A DNA stretch of 64,000 nucleotides, taken from Rhizophagus irregularis. Its lineage: Eukaryota > Glomeromycota > Glomeromycetes > Glomerales > Glomeraceae. Shown one piece after another: positions 33,577 through 45,802 of this stretch. Within the stretch, counting starts at the first letter, position 1. Each line of letters starts with the position of its first letter. Under the pieces are notes generated by a model that saw only the letters and a program-made list of their open reading frames with translations, was not told where the DNA came from and ran no database searches. The position numbers and the translations under genes were made by a program. The stretch lies in the NCBI RefSeq assembly GCF_026210795.1, contig NC_089447.1, forward strand, positions 3,164,501 to 3,228,500. Reading direction: 5' to 3'.

Positions 33577-35821
33577 TTACTTTATTAATTCATCTATATT
33601 TTCAAAAATAAAATCCGGAACAGCTCGATGTGATTTATATTTTTTTAATACATAATCAGCTTGCACACCTGTTAAACCCCTTCGATAACATTCCATAAAT
33701 TTTGCTGATTTTCGTGCATACTTTCGGATATGGCTTAACGGAACTGAATCTAGTGCTTGTGGAACTGTTTCCTGCAAGCCTTTCCAAGTGTAAGTGCAAT
33801 GCTGCCGAGCATACCTTTTTGCCGCTCCCCAGTACATCTCAATATAGTTGAGTTCACAATGGAACTTCGGATAAAATATAACTTTATGTCCAAGTCCTTC
33901 AATTATTTCCTGTAAAATTGGTTTTTGATTAAGAAAATCTTCTTGAGTAGCTAAAACATGACGTGCACAACATCTTGGGTTCTCTAATGATATCTCTTTA
34001 TTACCACAGAACCCTTTTAATCCAGATCCCCATAAACCACGTTCTTGTAAAATTACTTTCATTCCCTTCGGTTTTCCACAAAGTTTTTCATCTGGATAAT
34101 CATCAGGAAACACCATACTTTGAACTTGTCCATTAAAAATGGTATCACGCATAATCGGTTGTTTTCCGCCAGGATTGAGATTCATATTTGCTGCATTAAG
34201 AGTGTCATCAGCTAATTTTGCATGGCTAGAGGAATTATCAAAAGCAAATACTGCAACCATTCCCGGGTGTGTTTTTTCAAAAATTGGAATTGCTCTAGTT
34301 TTGATCTATATTGATTAAATCGGAAATTTTTTAATTAGCTTAAATTTAATTATCTTATATATTAATTATATATTAATTTACTTGTTCAATTAATTGATCT
34401 ATATTCCACCATCCATCAAAATTTTTTCCTGGATTAATTATAACACGTGCTTCATGTGGAATTGAATCATCCATATCATCATCACTTAATTTCAATCTTC
34501 CGATAGTTTCTGTTAAGAAATCACTTACATGGATCGATCGTCCTTGTCCTTTTTTGCGTAATGGCTGCTCATTTTTGGGTCTCCATCCAGATTTTTGACC
34601 ATCATTTGATTGAAAGGTTGTCTCATCATGGGTTACAAAAATGTGTAAGCGTTCATCACCTTCTAATTCAGGATTAACTTGAGTTTCACATTCCTCACCA
34701 ATAAACTTTGGCATTAAGCTTTGATACCTATAAATAAAATTAAAATTAATTAAAAAGCTTATTTTTTGTTTTTATTAATAGAAAAATATATTACCTTTCC
34801 ATAGTTTCAAGAAATTCTTTCTGATATGCAATAACATCATCTCTTTTGTGGCCATCAACATACATACCTTTTGCATAACGGCTAAATGTAAATCCCATTT
34901 TTTTTAACCATCGAGTTGCAGTTTTTTCACCGAAATAAAACAATAAGATATTATTATTATTATAGGTATATGGTATGGATAACTTAAATTTTACCTGATT
35001 GTTGTTTTATTTTCTATACCGATGGAAGGTAGGATTTCTTCATTGACAAAATTGCAAAAACTATTAACAGTAACATCAAATTTGTGTTGGCGCAAATATG
35101 AAGCTACTTTTAATTGAATGTCTTCGTCATCAATAAGACTGCTTCCTTTAAAATATTGTCTACGATTATCTTTGGGAATATCACCATAGTTTTTGAATGC
35201 CTTAGCCCAACTTCTAACACAACGTGCAAACCATACTCCACGATTTAACATTTCTGCAACCATTTGACTTGCATTCAACTTTGAATGTCCTCTTTCAAGA
35301 AGGTGAAAATAATATTGGGTTGCTTTTAGCCGCATTTTATGTCCTGATGTTAACTGTTGATCTTCGATTTTTAGCTTATCTTCAATTTTTTAAATAAAAG
35401 GTATATATTTTATAGGTTCTTCACCATTTTTCTCTTTAAGTTCTCCTTCATTTTGATTATCAATATCCTGTAACTCACTACCTAAATTTTCTTGAGAACT
35501 TTTTTTAGATAATAGTTGAAAAAGTGTTTGTCCATTTTTTTTCTGATTTTCTGATGCTTTTATTTTTTTCCGATATTTAGTTGTGCGAGAATTTCCTAAA
35601 TTAACTAATGGACGCTTAAACTTTTTCAAAGTTTCCATATTTTTCATTAAAGTTGAAAAAATCTGATCTGCCTCATTTTCGATTTTGTTATCAATCCACC
35701 CAACTTCATTTTCTATGCTGTTTCCATCATCTGAACTTGAAATATCAGTAACTTCAACAAAATTTTTTCATTTTTTAGCAATATCCCGGCACTGTTGTAT
35801 TCTTTTATTTGGACGTAGCAT
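33577..35821 (-). pseudogene. DDE superfamily transposase (Tc1/mariner-IS630 related fungal type), decayed
   Basis: Exons on the minus strand: 35821-34992 region, 34929-34795, 34727-34382 and 34305-33577. The DDE triad is visible: D in VTHDETTF, D in FAFDNSSSH and E in PKFHCELNYIEMYWGAAKR. A CCARH motif and the ending CYRRGLTGVQADYVLKKYK complete the pattern of this fungal DDE family. The N-terminal half is Lys/Ser-rich, then a DNA-binding-like segment (KASQMV type, KNYGDIPKDNRRQYF). Lesions: an in-frame TGA at 35770-35768 (codon 18), an in-frame TAA at 35392-35390, and a mutated 3' splice site at 34931-34930 (GG where AG is expected). The transposase is therefore very likely dead. No terminal repeats could be assigned. 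Confidence 0.82.
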
Positions 35822-36152
35822 GGGAAAAAAAATTTATGATCTACATAATCTGAACTGTGTCGTATTGTCTCAATATATATGATAAATGCTGGCCCGATTT
35901 ATGAAATTTTGGCTAATTCTGGCCAGAATTATATGTTTCAAGTTCCGTCATTTCTTATAAAAATACCGGAGATTAACAGATTTATAACTTTTGAGCTAAA
36001 TATCCAATTAGGAAAAACTCAACGTCATTATGCAACTATGGTTAGTATCTATTAAATTACGTTGAGATATTTTAAAAATATGCACTAAAAAACTTTTTAT
36101 AAAATTTTTAATTTGAGCAAATTTATTTGATGATTTATCATGTCCCAAACCG
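35822..36152. other. Spacer with GCTGGCC-type motifs
   Basis: Contains TGCTGGCCCGATTTATGAAA and TTCTGGCCAGAATTATAT, words that also occur near 39843-39900 inside the DUF6589 element. No gene is seen. Confidence 0.35.
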
Positions 36153-36519
36153 TACTTTACTAAAAATGGCCAATTTTTTGAAATATTTTTATAGACCTAA
36201 ATACAATGGCTTTCAAAACAATTGTGCAATTATTTTGTAAAATTTTTAAAATATATTAAGATATATTTGAGGTATTTTTGAGATTAAAATATTAAAATAA
36301 TATCAAAGTTAATTATATTATAATAATAAAATAATAACAAAAACATTAAAAAATTATTGTGATATTATTATGAGTTATTTTTATAGACCTAGATACAATA
36401 TAATTACAAAATAATAACAAAAATACAATAAAACCATTTTGATGTATTAAATGTATTTTTGTAGTATTTCAAAATTATTACAAAATCATTTCAAAAAATT
36501 GGCCATTTTTAGTAAAGTA
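36153..36519. mobile_element. MITE with perfect 32-bp terminal inverted repeats
   Basis: 36153-36184 and 36488-36519 are exact inverted copies; the ends read TACTTTACTAAAAATGGCC. If the outer TA is the duplicated target, it is a Tc1/mariner-type MITE of 363 bp. An internal direct repeat TTTTTATAGACCTA-ATACAA occurs twice (near 36186 and 36378). Confidence 0.85.
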
Positions 36520-37689
36520 AGTTATAAAGTTTTAAATAAGTTTAGTGTCAAAAAAATTCTTTATTGATAGAACTCCTTACCATTTAAAGGATCAGATAGG
36601 ATTTTTAGAATTTTTTTTTCCTTTATTAATAAACTAATTATTTCTTTCTCTTTTTTAGGAGTTGACTTATGAATTTCATCAGTATATTCTATTAAAAGCT
36701 TAAACAACATCCTTTAAATAAAGTGAAAGGAGTTTTATGGCTACAATTATTGGTAAGAACTATAATTTAAATTTTGTGTCAGGTTTTGATTGTAATGACA
36801 TTATCGTTAATTTATCAACATACACATATGCTAAATGAATAATTTTATATTCCTTTAAAAGGTGTAAATGGGCTCTAATTTTGGAATCAAAAATCATGCA
36901 AATTGAATCATTAGATAAGGAGATATTTATGTTCAAATGCAAGAGTTTATGTCAAATTGATAGTAAATGTGTTGAGCGTATTTATTAAGGAACCAATGAT
37001 TCAATCAATACGATTTTTAACTTTTTGGATAGATCTCATTCTCTCCTTTCAAATAAATATAAATTCATTTTTCTAGCATGCATATATGTTGAGTTATTTA
37101 TGATTTTGCAACAGGAATTATAATGGATTTTTAATTTATATGGAAGGTACATATTAAAATTCTTGAATTTTATTCCAGATTCTAATAAAATTTTTTTTGC
37201 AAATATATTTTATTAATATTTATTAGTTTGCAAGATTTAAAGTACGATTATTATGTGAGTTTTTAAATCTGCCAATCATTTATATTAAAAAATTACGTAA
37301 AATGCATTAAATTAAAAGTTACTACTTGTAAAAATCGGTCAATAATAATTCAATTTGAATAAAACTTTGTATGATTAAAATTTAAAGTGCAATAAATTTA
37401 TTTGCAATATTTGAGGTCATATTAATATGTAGAATTTTATGCAATGTCTTGTAACGGCATTTTATATCATGTGATAAAATTGGAAAATGATCGGCAAATT
37501 AACGTGATAAATGAGAAAGCCCGCTATGCTATAAATATATAAACAAAAATTTTTTTTTGATGAAATTTCATTTTTTTTTTCAATGTTTTATTAATTATCT
37601 GTCAATAGTATCTTTTTAATTTTTATTAAACTCAGTGTATTATTTTTAATATAAAATTACTATATTATACATGTTTATTTTGTTAAATA
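36520..37689. other. AT-rich spacer, nothing recognised
   Basis: No supported gene. The minus-strand frame at 36760-36942 has no recognisable domain. Confidence 0.4.
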
Positions 37690-38330
37690 AAATTACTATA
37701 AATATGTTTTACTTTAAAATATAATTTCACTACTTACCACTTTGGTTATATCAATTATCTTTTATGCTTAAGTAAGTTTGTTCAGCAAGTTAAATCTACT
37801 TGTATTTTAATTTTCATAAGGCTAAGTATGATATTTATATAGAAAAGCATATTTTTTTTAACGGTAATAACTTTTAAATTTTTCACTTTTTTGTTTATAA
37901 CTTCAGAGCGTAATTACACTACTTCAGTCAAATGAAATCGACTTTCTAAATTAATTGAAAGTTGTTCAGCAAGGTCGAAACTACTTATATATTAATTTTC
38001 ATGAGTGTGGGTATAATACTTATGGAGAAAAGTGCATTTTTCATAACGGTACTAACTTCTGAGTTTTTTATTTCTCCGTTTACAACTTCAGATCGTAATT
38101 ACACCTCTTTGGTCAAATGAAATCGACTTTCTAAATTAATTGAAATTGTTCAGCAAGGTCGAAACTACCTACATATTAATTTTTATGGGTATAAGTATAA
38201 TACTTATGGAGTTATAGAGAAATTTACATTTTTTATAATAGTATTAATTTTGAATTTTTCTTTTACTGTTTATTAACTTTATTAATTGAATATTGTTAAT
38301 CTACTTGTATATTATGTTTAGTTTAGCTTC
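37690..38330. repeat. ~183-bp tandem repeat, about three copies
   Basis: The landmark GTTCAGCAAG recurs at about 37781, 37965 and 38148 (spacing 183-184). Each copy also carries ATGAAATCGACTTTCTAAAT and AACTTCAGANCGTAATTACAC. The middle copies are the closest to each other; outer ones are diverged and truncated. Confidence 0.8.
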
Positions 38331-38689
38331 ACAACATATTTAAAATTGGATTTAATAAAATATATTAATTAATAAATATATTTTATAAATTATATGTGTT
38401 ATAATAAAAATTTAATTAGATTAGAAGATTGATTTGCTTATTTTTATATAATTTTTAAGGTTAGATATCAACAATGCTTAGCGATTATAGTAAAAACCTA
38501 TGCTTAGAGCTACTAATAAAAAATATTTTTGGGATCTTACCTATATAAGTATTTTCCAGGGTCCTTCTGTAATTATGATTAGGATTCAGGCTATGCATAA
38601 ATTTTCATATTCATCAAGGTATTATCTGTAGAACTGGACACGTAATTGAATTGTTATGATGACATCATCAAATTTTCCTTTCAAATTTT

Positions 38690-39105
38690 GTCAACCCCTT
38701 GATGAAGCAAAAGTTGAAAATGTTGAGAGTACGTAAGTACAATAAAGAGGAAGTGGTAAAGTTTGATGAGGTTTTTCACTCTAAAGGTATTGAAAACATC
38801 TTGAAATTCAGATAAGAGAGTTTCATAAGAGGTTAAATCATTGCTAGCAGTATATTTAATGGTATCTACTATGTGTCTTTCACTTATGTTGTCAGCGATA
38901 TATTCTCTTAGGCTAACCTTTAAAAAATCAAGAAAAGAACCATCTTTGAGGTTGTTAATAAGTTGTTTAAACCTTTAAATAGTCAACTTGAGGTCAGTTG
39001 TTATTGCTGGAAGCCATTTTTAACAAAAAAGTTGCTGATATTTTCTTAGAAAAAAATAGTCTATATGATCGTTAGAAAGAGTTCTATTATTTTCTTTCAT
39101 AGTAA
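38690..39105 (-). pseudogene. Decayed minus-strand coding sequence, unknown family
   Basis: From an ATG at about 39102 the minus strand keeps a mostly continuous frame with stops near 39045 and 38980. It then has a long clean stretch with peptides such as LREYIADNISERHIVDTI and NDLTSYETLLSEFQDVF. G+C is above that of the surroundings. It looks like an old gene or transposon fragment. Confidence 0.4.
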
Positions 39106-39570
39106 TAATTTATTATTTTTTATTTTTAAGATTTATTAAATTATAATATGAATAATTTTTTATTTAATATGATACCAAAATTCTGTATTTAACAATAATA
39201 TTTTGAATTTCTAATTTATCATATAAATAACAAATAGTTAATAAAAATTCTTAATTTTAAATAAAATAGTATATAAAAAATAAATATATGAAAATTAACT
39301 AAAATTACTAAAAAAACTAAAGAGTTTTAGCAAGTTGACAAAATGCTAAAGTAGTGAAATTTTGTTAAAACTATAGTAAAATTTAGCAAAACTAATTATA
39401 AAATTTTGAAGAAATTTAAACAAGATATCTTAAAATTAGCTAAAAAAAAAATACTTAAAATTATATTGATATTAATATTTATTTTTTTAAAATAATATTT
39501 AATAAATAAAATCAACCTGAATTATAGAAATTTTTGCAAAATAAAATGTATATATATGGCCTTTTATTTC

Positions 39571-39585
39571 AAATTTAAATCAATT
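39571..39585. repeat. Target-site duplication of truncated LINE, left copy
   Basis: AAATTTAAATCAATT recurs at 45788-45802 after the poly(A). The first three A residues cannot be separated from the poly(A) on the right. Confidence 0.8.
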
Positions 39586-40324
39586 TAATGAACAATAGTC
39601 AATAGCATTAGAAAAAGCAAGACAATATATAAACCAATTTATTAGAGAGAGAAATAAGGTATTTTGAAAAGTATATAACAGTCAGTGGAAATGTCACACA
39701 ATCGATAAGGAGTTTTTTTGTACTATGATATCATAATAAAAATTTTTAGCGTAACATTGTCTTTAGGTGTATATTACGTATGTAAAATTTTATTGGCTAG
39801 AATTAGTTCAATTAGTTAAAAATTGACGATCTTTAAAACATAATGCTGGCCAGAATTTTTGTAACGCTGGCCGAAAGTTTCGCAAATTTATAATGCCGGC
39901 TTAAATTTAGTTAAAATCGAAAATTTTAAGTTTGGGTAACATCACATTTGTACAATGTAACACTATTATAAATAATTATTAGCATGTTCGTTAGGGTCTT
40001 AAAAATATTTTTATATATTTTAAAAATTCAAAAATTAAGTTTATTCAGTTCAATCTGTCCAAAGAAAGTTACTCATTTTTGTTTGTTTATATAGTAAATA
40101 AATAAAACTTTTATATTTTTACGAAAAAGGACATGTTTCTACAATGTAAACAGTTATTTACAAGTTCGTAAGAACTTTTTTATATTTTTAAATTTTATTC
40201 TGTTCAATCTTTTCTTCTTTTCATTATTTGTTTATTCGTATAGTAAATAAATAAAAATAAATTAAAGTTTTTATCTCTTTGGTGCCATTTTAACGCGAAG
40301 TTAATAAATTTATAATATTTTACA

Positions 40325-43300
40325 ATGTTGAACTTTGAAATTGACAATAATTCTATGTTACCACGAGAATTTGAATTGAAAAATGTTGGAAGGGATGGTG
40401 AAAACGAAATATTTGGAGAATTTTTTGAGGTGGATAGTTTTGACCAGCTTTCCTTTAGGTTTAGCAATGCGTTAAATGAAATGTTAGCTCATGAAAATGA
40501 AGAAGATAGTGAAATAGAATCATATGCGGGTGAATATGATAGTGAAATTGAGGCAGAGTTATTAGAACAAAACAATAATAGTGATGATGAACAAAACACC
40601 AACAATCAATATGAAGGAGAAAGGAATGAAATAATTCCAAATGATATGGATGGAGGACCCACTTGCAAACAATCCAATGTACAATCTGTTTCGTCAATAA
40701 CACCTTGTGTAATAATTGATAATATTCAAGGTACGATTAAACGATGTGGCGAAACTTACAAGCTTAGAAAGATACGAAATTTATATGGAACATGGCAAAT
40801 AGATCGAGATGCAGTTCAACAAGTCAACAATAATTATTTAGGAGTTTGTGATTCACATTTTTTATATGATCAAAATCAAATTCACAATCCTAAAGATAAA
40901 ATATCAAAAGAATTTACAACTTCAGATGCTATAATTCAACATCGAAGATGTATAGGATGCAAACAATATATAACTTTCTATAGCCGAGGGGGAAGGATGC
41001 AGTAACCATTCCTGGTTGGTTAATGGACGAAATGTTCAAGTACCCTGCAATGGATTGGTATATTGTAATGCATTGAAGGAAACTTTCCTGTCAGAACAAT
41101 CTTTAAAAATAAATAAACCAAGATGTATCTGTTGCAGTTGTTATGAACGATTGGGCGGGCATATTCACAAACGTACAGGTCGAGGTAAAAAATCAAACTG
41201 TGATAGATTACATGAACAAGATGTCACAAAAGGAATCAATTTTATTGCAAATTGGCTTATTAAGATTTCATATACAGATGAAGATTCAAAAAAAAAAGAA
41301 ATTTTGAATTCTATTGTAGAAGCTATTCTCCCTTTTCTCCCTACACCTTTAACTAAAACTACATCTTCATTGACAAAATCTGACGAAACTCTTAGCCTTT
41401 TCGTCATACAAATTCTTTTTCTTGATACATTTTCAAAAAATAAATTACAAGATGTTGATATAGAAACAATTAATTGTGAAAGTTTGGGACGAAAATTCGG
41501 AATTAAGCTCTGGAAATCACGTGAAGCAACGAATGAGAAAAAAGAATTACTGAGCTCACCAGGATCACTTTTTGAATATTATCATGCATTTCCAAATTTC
41601 ATCACAGAGTTTTTTGGGGGAATGTTAATGGAGATCTATAAACGAAAACTAGCTGTTAATAATAGAAAAAGAAAACAACGAGGATAAGCCATTAAAACTT
41701 TGCCTGAAAATATAATTATGAAAATTGTTACATTTTTTGTTTCTGTTCTCACTGGTATAGCATTTCCTTCATGTAATATTTGGTTAACTAATGTGCTAAG
41801 CAGTCTGGCACGCAAACCAAAATTATTATCATCACTTCATCGTCTCCTGTCATTATGGAATATAGTAGGACATAGCGAACGTCATGAAAGAAATCTAGAA
41901 AAAGAGCGAATTAATAATGCTGTTCCTACACAAAGATTATACCAAAAATTAGATATATGGAATCTTGCAGTCATAGATAACATAGATTTCAAACAAAAAA
42001 CATTCTCCTTTGGAAATATATATGACACTACAAGAAACAGCTCACATGCAACCTTAAGAATGGCATTCCAATCAGTAATTCCTAATTATCTGGCAACGTG
42101 TCAAGAAGAATTAATTACCTTGGAAGAAGACAATCGTATATTTGGTATGAATTTTACTACGCAAGAAGCTCTGGATGGATTTCAAAGTATATTAGAAAAT
42201 TTGCTAGATTTTCGAAGTACAAATGAAGGCAATTTAGAATACAATCAAAATTTTGATGTGGAAATAATTAAAAAAGCTATACTAGAGAAATTTGAACATG
42301 GCTGTAAAGGTTCTTCTTCCCACGTTGTAATTCTTGAACCAGGGGATAATCCAAATTCAGACCAAGCAATTTTAGGAGCTGCCACTATGTACAAAGCCGA
42401 TTTTAATTTGCAAGAGACTGCATACCTTGATATAGTTGCTGATGAAGCTATTTATCGTCGGTTAGTTAGATGCCAAGAGCAATGGCCTCAATTGAGACCA
42501 TTGCTTGGACAATGGCACACCTCCAAAGACTTCTGTTCAGTTCTAATTGTGTTGTTCTCTAGTTACGGACTGCTAAATTTAGCAAGAAGATTAGGTGTTC
42601 AATTTCTGGACAAGTTTGAGGCAGCTGTTGATTATCGAACGACATCTAGAGTCTTAGACTTTTTGTGGGTGGCAGTTGGAGTTTCAATTAATATATTTAC
42701 AAAGAGAAAAAATATTAATTTGTCTGAAATAATGAACGAAAATACTGACACCAATATTTTTCTAAAAATTTGGTATCTTTATTATCAGTGGGCTGGAATA
42801 TGGAAAGCACACCGAATAGGAATGAGAATTGGAAATCATAATTTGCAACGAGATGCTCTTGCTGCAGCATTACCTCTTTTTCCAAGTGCGGGTAAATCAA
42901 ATTACGCAGTAGCTATCGCTCAACATCTCTCTACCCTAACTAAGTATCCAAAATTGAATGAAATTTTGCAACACGTTGGAGCATTTAGGATACCAAAGAA
43001 CATTGATGATGATGGAAGTGAAAATCAAAAGCCTGTTTGTTTTGGTTTTGATGAAGCGCTTGAGACCTTTGGAGTTCATTTTATAAAACAAAATATTAGT
43101 GGAAATATTATTGATGAAATGAAATTAAAAGCAAATATTAAAGCAGCTCAATCAGAAAGAGAGAGAGTTGACCTACTCCTAAGCGAATATCTCGAGGACA
43201 CTTCAATTTCTCAGAGTGAACGTGCCATCAATTCCAGAAGAAAGGCCTTATGGGAATTAGTAGAAGACTTAGTTATGATTTTTGACATGACAGATCCATT

Positions 43301-45061
43301 GTCACATCAGATTTTTAAAGATCTCAAGCCACCTGAAATTAAAGCTCCGAACGGGTCGGTTTGGTCCAGATTATAGACGGTTCGGATTAGAGCCGAAATC
43401 CGTAAGAACCGAACCGAAAAACCGGCAGTTCGGTTCAGTTTAATCCGATTTTTATAAAAATGCGAAAAATCGAATGGCCGGCCATCTAGTGATCGTATAA
43501 AGTCGAGCCATATATCATTGGATTCGTCTCGACAAGACGCGTCGAATGGTGGTAAGATCATGTCTCTAGCATCGATAGACCACACGTTAACCCACGCTAA
43601 ATGATTTATAAATAATTGGAATTAGCAAGCTATCTATCAGTGCTAGAGACATGATCTTAGCACCATTCGACGCGTCTCAGTGAGACGAATCCAATGAATA
43701 TAAATTCGTTCGTGTACAACCACTGGATGGCGAATAATATCAAGTTTCGCATTTTTTTAAAATTTTCGAGCGTTAAAAATTAAAAATTCCGATACATGAA
43801 TTTATTTGTCGTCCAATGGTCGTACAAATATGAATTAGGACTCATTGGATTCGTCTCGATGAGACGAGTCGAATGGTGGTAAGATCACGTCTCTAGCATC
43901 GATAGATAGCTTGCTAATGCCAATTTTTTATAAATTATTTAGCGTGAATTAACTTACGATTTATTAATGCTAGAGACATGATCTCACCACCATTCGACTC
44001 GTCTCATCGAGACGAATCCAATGAGTCCTAATTCATATTTGTATGACCATTGGACGACAAATAAATTCATGTATCGGAATTTTTAATTTTTAACGCTCGA
44101 AAATTTTAAAAAAATGCGAAACTTGATATTATTCGCCATGCAGTGGTCGTACACGAACGAATTTATATTCATTGGATTCGTCTCACTGAGACGCGTCGAA
44201 TGGTGCTAAGATCATGTCTCTAGCACCGATAGATAGCTTGCTAATTCCAATTATTTATAAATCATTTAGCGTGGGTTAACGTGTGGTCTATCGATGCTAG
44301 AGACATGATCTTACCACCATTCGACGCGTCTTGTCGAGACGAATCCAATGATATATGGCTCGACTTTATACGATCACTAGATGGCCGGTTATTCGATTTT
44401 TCGCATTTTTATAAAAATCGGATTAAACTGAACCGAACCGCCAGTTTTTCGGTTCTAATACCCGAACCGAACCGAACCGAATTTTGAGCCGGTTTCGGAT
44501 CGGTTCCCCAGTTTGGCCCGAACCGTTCGGAGCTTTACCTGAAATACACAAAACAGGATATGAAAAATTACTTGCATGTTATGAAAATGGCTTGGAACGA
44601 ATGCAGATAATTTACAAACAAGATGTGATAAAAAGTGAACCTCGAAACGCACAGGGAAGACGCGCATTAGAAGTTCGCCGAACAAAGTACAAAGACTATG
44701 CTGAAACAAAGAGAAATGAAAGGGAAGCAAAGAGAATTGAAAGGGAGACACAAAGGCGTGACAAAATACCTCTAAATAATGATCAACTGGAGGTATGCTG
44801 TATGCGCAAAATTTTGTGTGGACTTAAATCATGCCTAATTCTCCTACACATCTGCCACTTTAGCTACATATTAATGACAATAATAACCAGACTTCCAAAA
44901 GACGAAGAAAAGTACTTGCGCATGAAGAGCAAATACTGGAACGTCTGTTGGCTTATGAAAAGATTCCAAGCCATATATATGATGAGACGCTTCAATTACT
45001 TGGAGCTGAATGGGATAAGAAAAGGGTATATGGTTGGTGGAATTATCGTATTAATAAATAA
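40325..45061 (+). pseudogene. DUF6589-like transposon protein, broken
   Basis: N-terminal acidic region, then Cys-rich segments (RRCIGCKQ, PRCICCSCYERLGG) that could form a zinc-binding or THAP/FLYWCH-like DNA-binding unit. A long helical domain follows with NLAVIDNIDFKQKTFSFGN, DTTRNSSHATLRMAFQ, YLDIVADEAIYRRL, GQWHTSKDFCSVL and FLDKFEAAVDYRTTSRVLD. These are patterns I associate with DUF6589 proteins of fungi. Lesions: a one-base shift in a G-run near 40988-40996, an in-frame TAA at 41685-41687, and insertion of a 1198-bp element at 43340. After that element the frame resumes (KTGYEKLLACYENGLERMQ). A GTATGC..TTTAG intron (44793-44861) leads to a last exon ending at 45061 with YDETLQLLGAEWDKKRVYGW. 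Acidic residues in DNID and VADE may be catalytic, which is inference. Confidence 0.75.
43340..44537. mobile_element. hAT-type palindromic element, 1198 bp
   Basis: Ends TAAAGCTCCGAACGG..CCGTTCGGAGCTTTA, flanked by the exact 8-bp duplication CCTGAAAT (43332-43339 and 44538-44545). An 8-bp duplication is the hAT signature. The whole element is a near-perfect palindrome centred near 43940. Each arm also holds smaller inverted modules around GATTCGTCTC / GAGACGAATC and AGAGACATGATCT. It has no transposase. It interrupts the DUF6589 reading frame. Confidence 0.93.
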
Positions 45062-45787
45062 TAATTAAATCAAATAAATTCTTGTATTATTATTCTATAA
45101 TATTTACAAAGTTAAATAAACAAGTTATTCTTGATTTAATTTATGTTTTACCTTGTTATCATATATACAAAAACGAAATTTTGCAGTTTTTACAAAATCG
45201 GCAGTCAAAACGTCAACTTTTTTTTACGTAAAACGAAAAATAGCTACGAAATACATATATTTGGGTGGTATTTACGAGCTTTCAAATACGTTTAAAAGTT
45301 CAATCATCGACATGTAGGTAAAAAAGTGTGTAAAGTTTAAATAATAATATTTTTATTTTAGATATTAAAATAACAAAAAAAATTATAAAAACGTGTCGAA
45401 AAGCATATAAAGAATAAACGGTAAATTTTTTTTTTTTATTATTATATATATATAGCTTAATTTACTTAAAGATTGATTGGCATGATAGGTTACACAAACT
45501 TTATTTATTAATGATCGTCAACTCATGTGACATTTCCGACGACTGATAATAACAAAAAAATATATAAATATAACATAACCTTTCTTTTTTTTTTGTTTAA
45601 AGAGTAGTGGAAGCATATACTGAAATCTTATAATATAGTGATCCTATATAATTCAATAGTAATTATAGATGTCTTATAGATGGGGAACTGGTTTGGAGTT
45701 TTAATAAATTAGTTATATAACAGATATTTTTGTATTCTTATATATAATTAATAAACTCGCAAATTGCACTACCTTGCAAAAAAAAAA

Positions 45788-45802
45788 AAATTTAAATCAA
45801 TT
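45788..45802. repeat. Target-site duplication of truncated LINE, right copy
   Basis: Copy of 39571-39585. Confidence 0.8.

Larger units (their letters stand above)
39679..45545 (+). mobile_element. Complete DUF6589-type DNA transposon, 5867 bp
   Basis: Its limits are given by the interrupted LINE. The left end is CAGTCAGTGGAAATGTCACA. The right end, in reverse complement, is CAGTCGTCGGAAATGTCACA. The flanking ATAA at 39675-39678 and 45546-45549 is a likely 4-bp target duplication. The only long coding region inside is the DUF6589-like protein (40325-45061), which is therefore probably the transposase. About 640 bases of AT-rich leader precede it and about 480 bases follow. Confidence 0.8.
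39586..45787 (+). mobile_element. 5'-truncated LINE copy, split by a DNA transposon
   Basis: 39587-39678 matches the C-terminal coding region of the LINE at 26218-32312 (starting near its base 31935). 45546-45787 matches its 3' UTR and poly(A). Together they make about 330 bases of LINE 3' end with target duplications on both sides. The 5867-bp DUF6589 element sits between. The copy differs from the full-length LINE by scattered substitutions and by a deletion of about 50 bases in the 3' UTR (near 45668). Confidence 0.85.

Noticed and set aside
37690..38330. CRISPR-like or rDNA spacer repeat
   Set aside because: Period of 183 bp with no spacers and no rRNA sequence nearby; a plain tandem repeat.
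43307..44487. Two almost identical 'proteins' on opposite strands starting MWSIDARDM
   Set aside because: They are mirror images produced by the palindromic hAT element, not genes.
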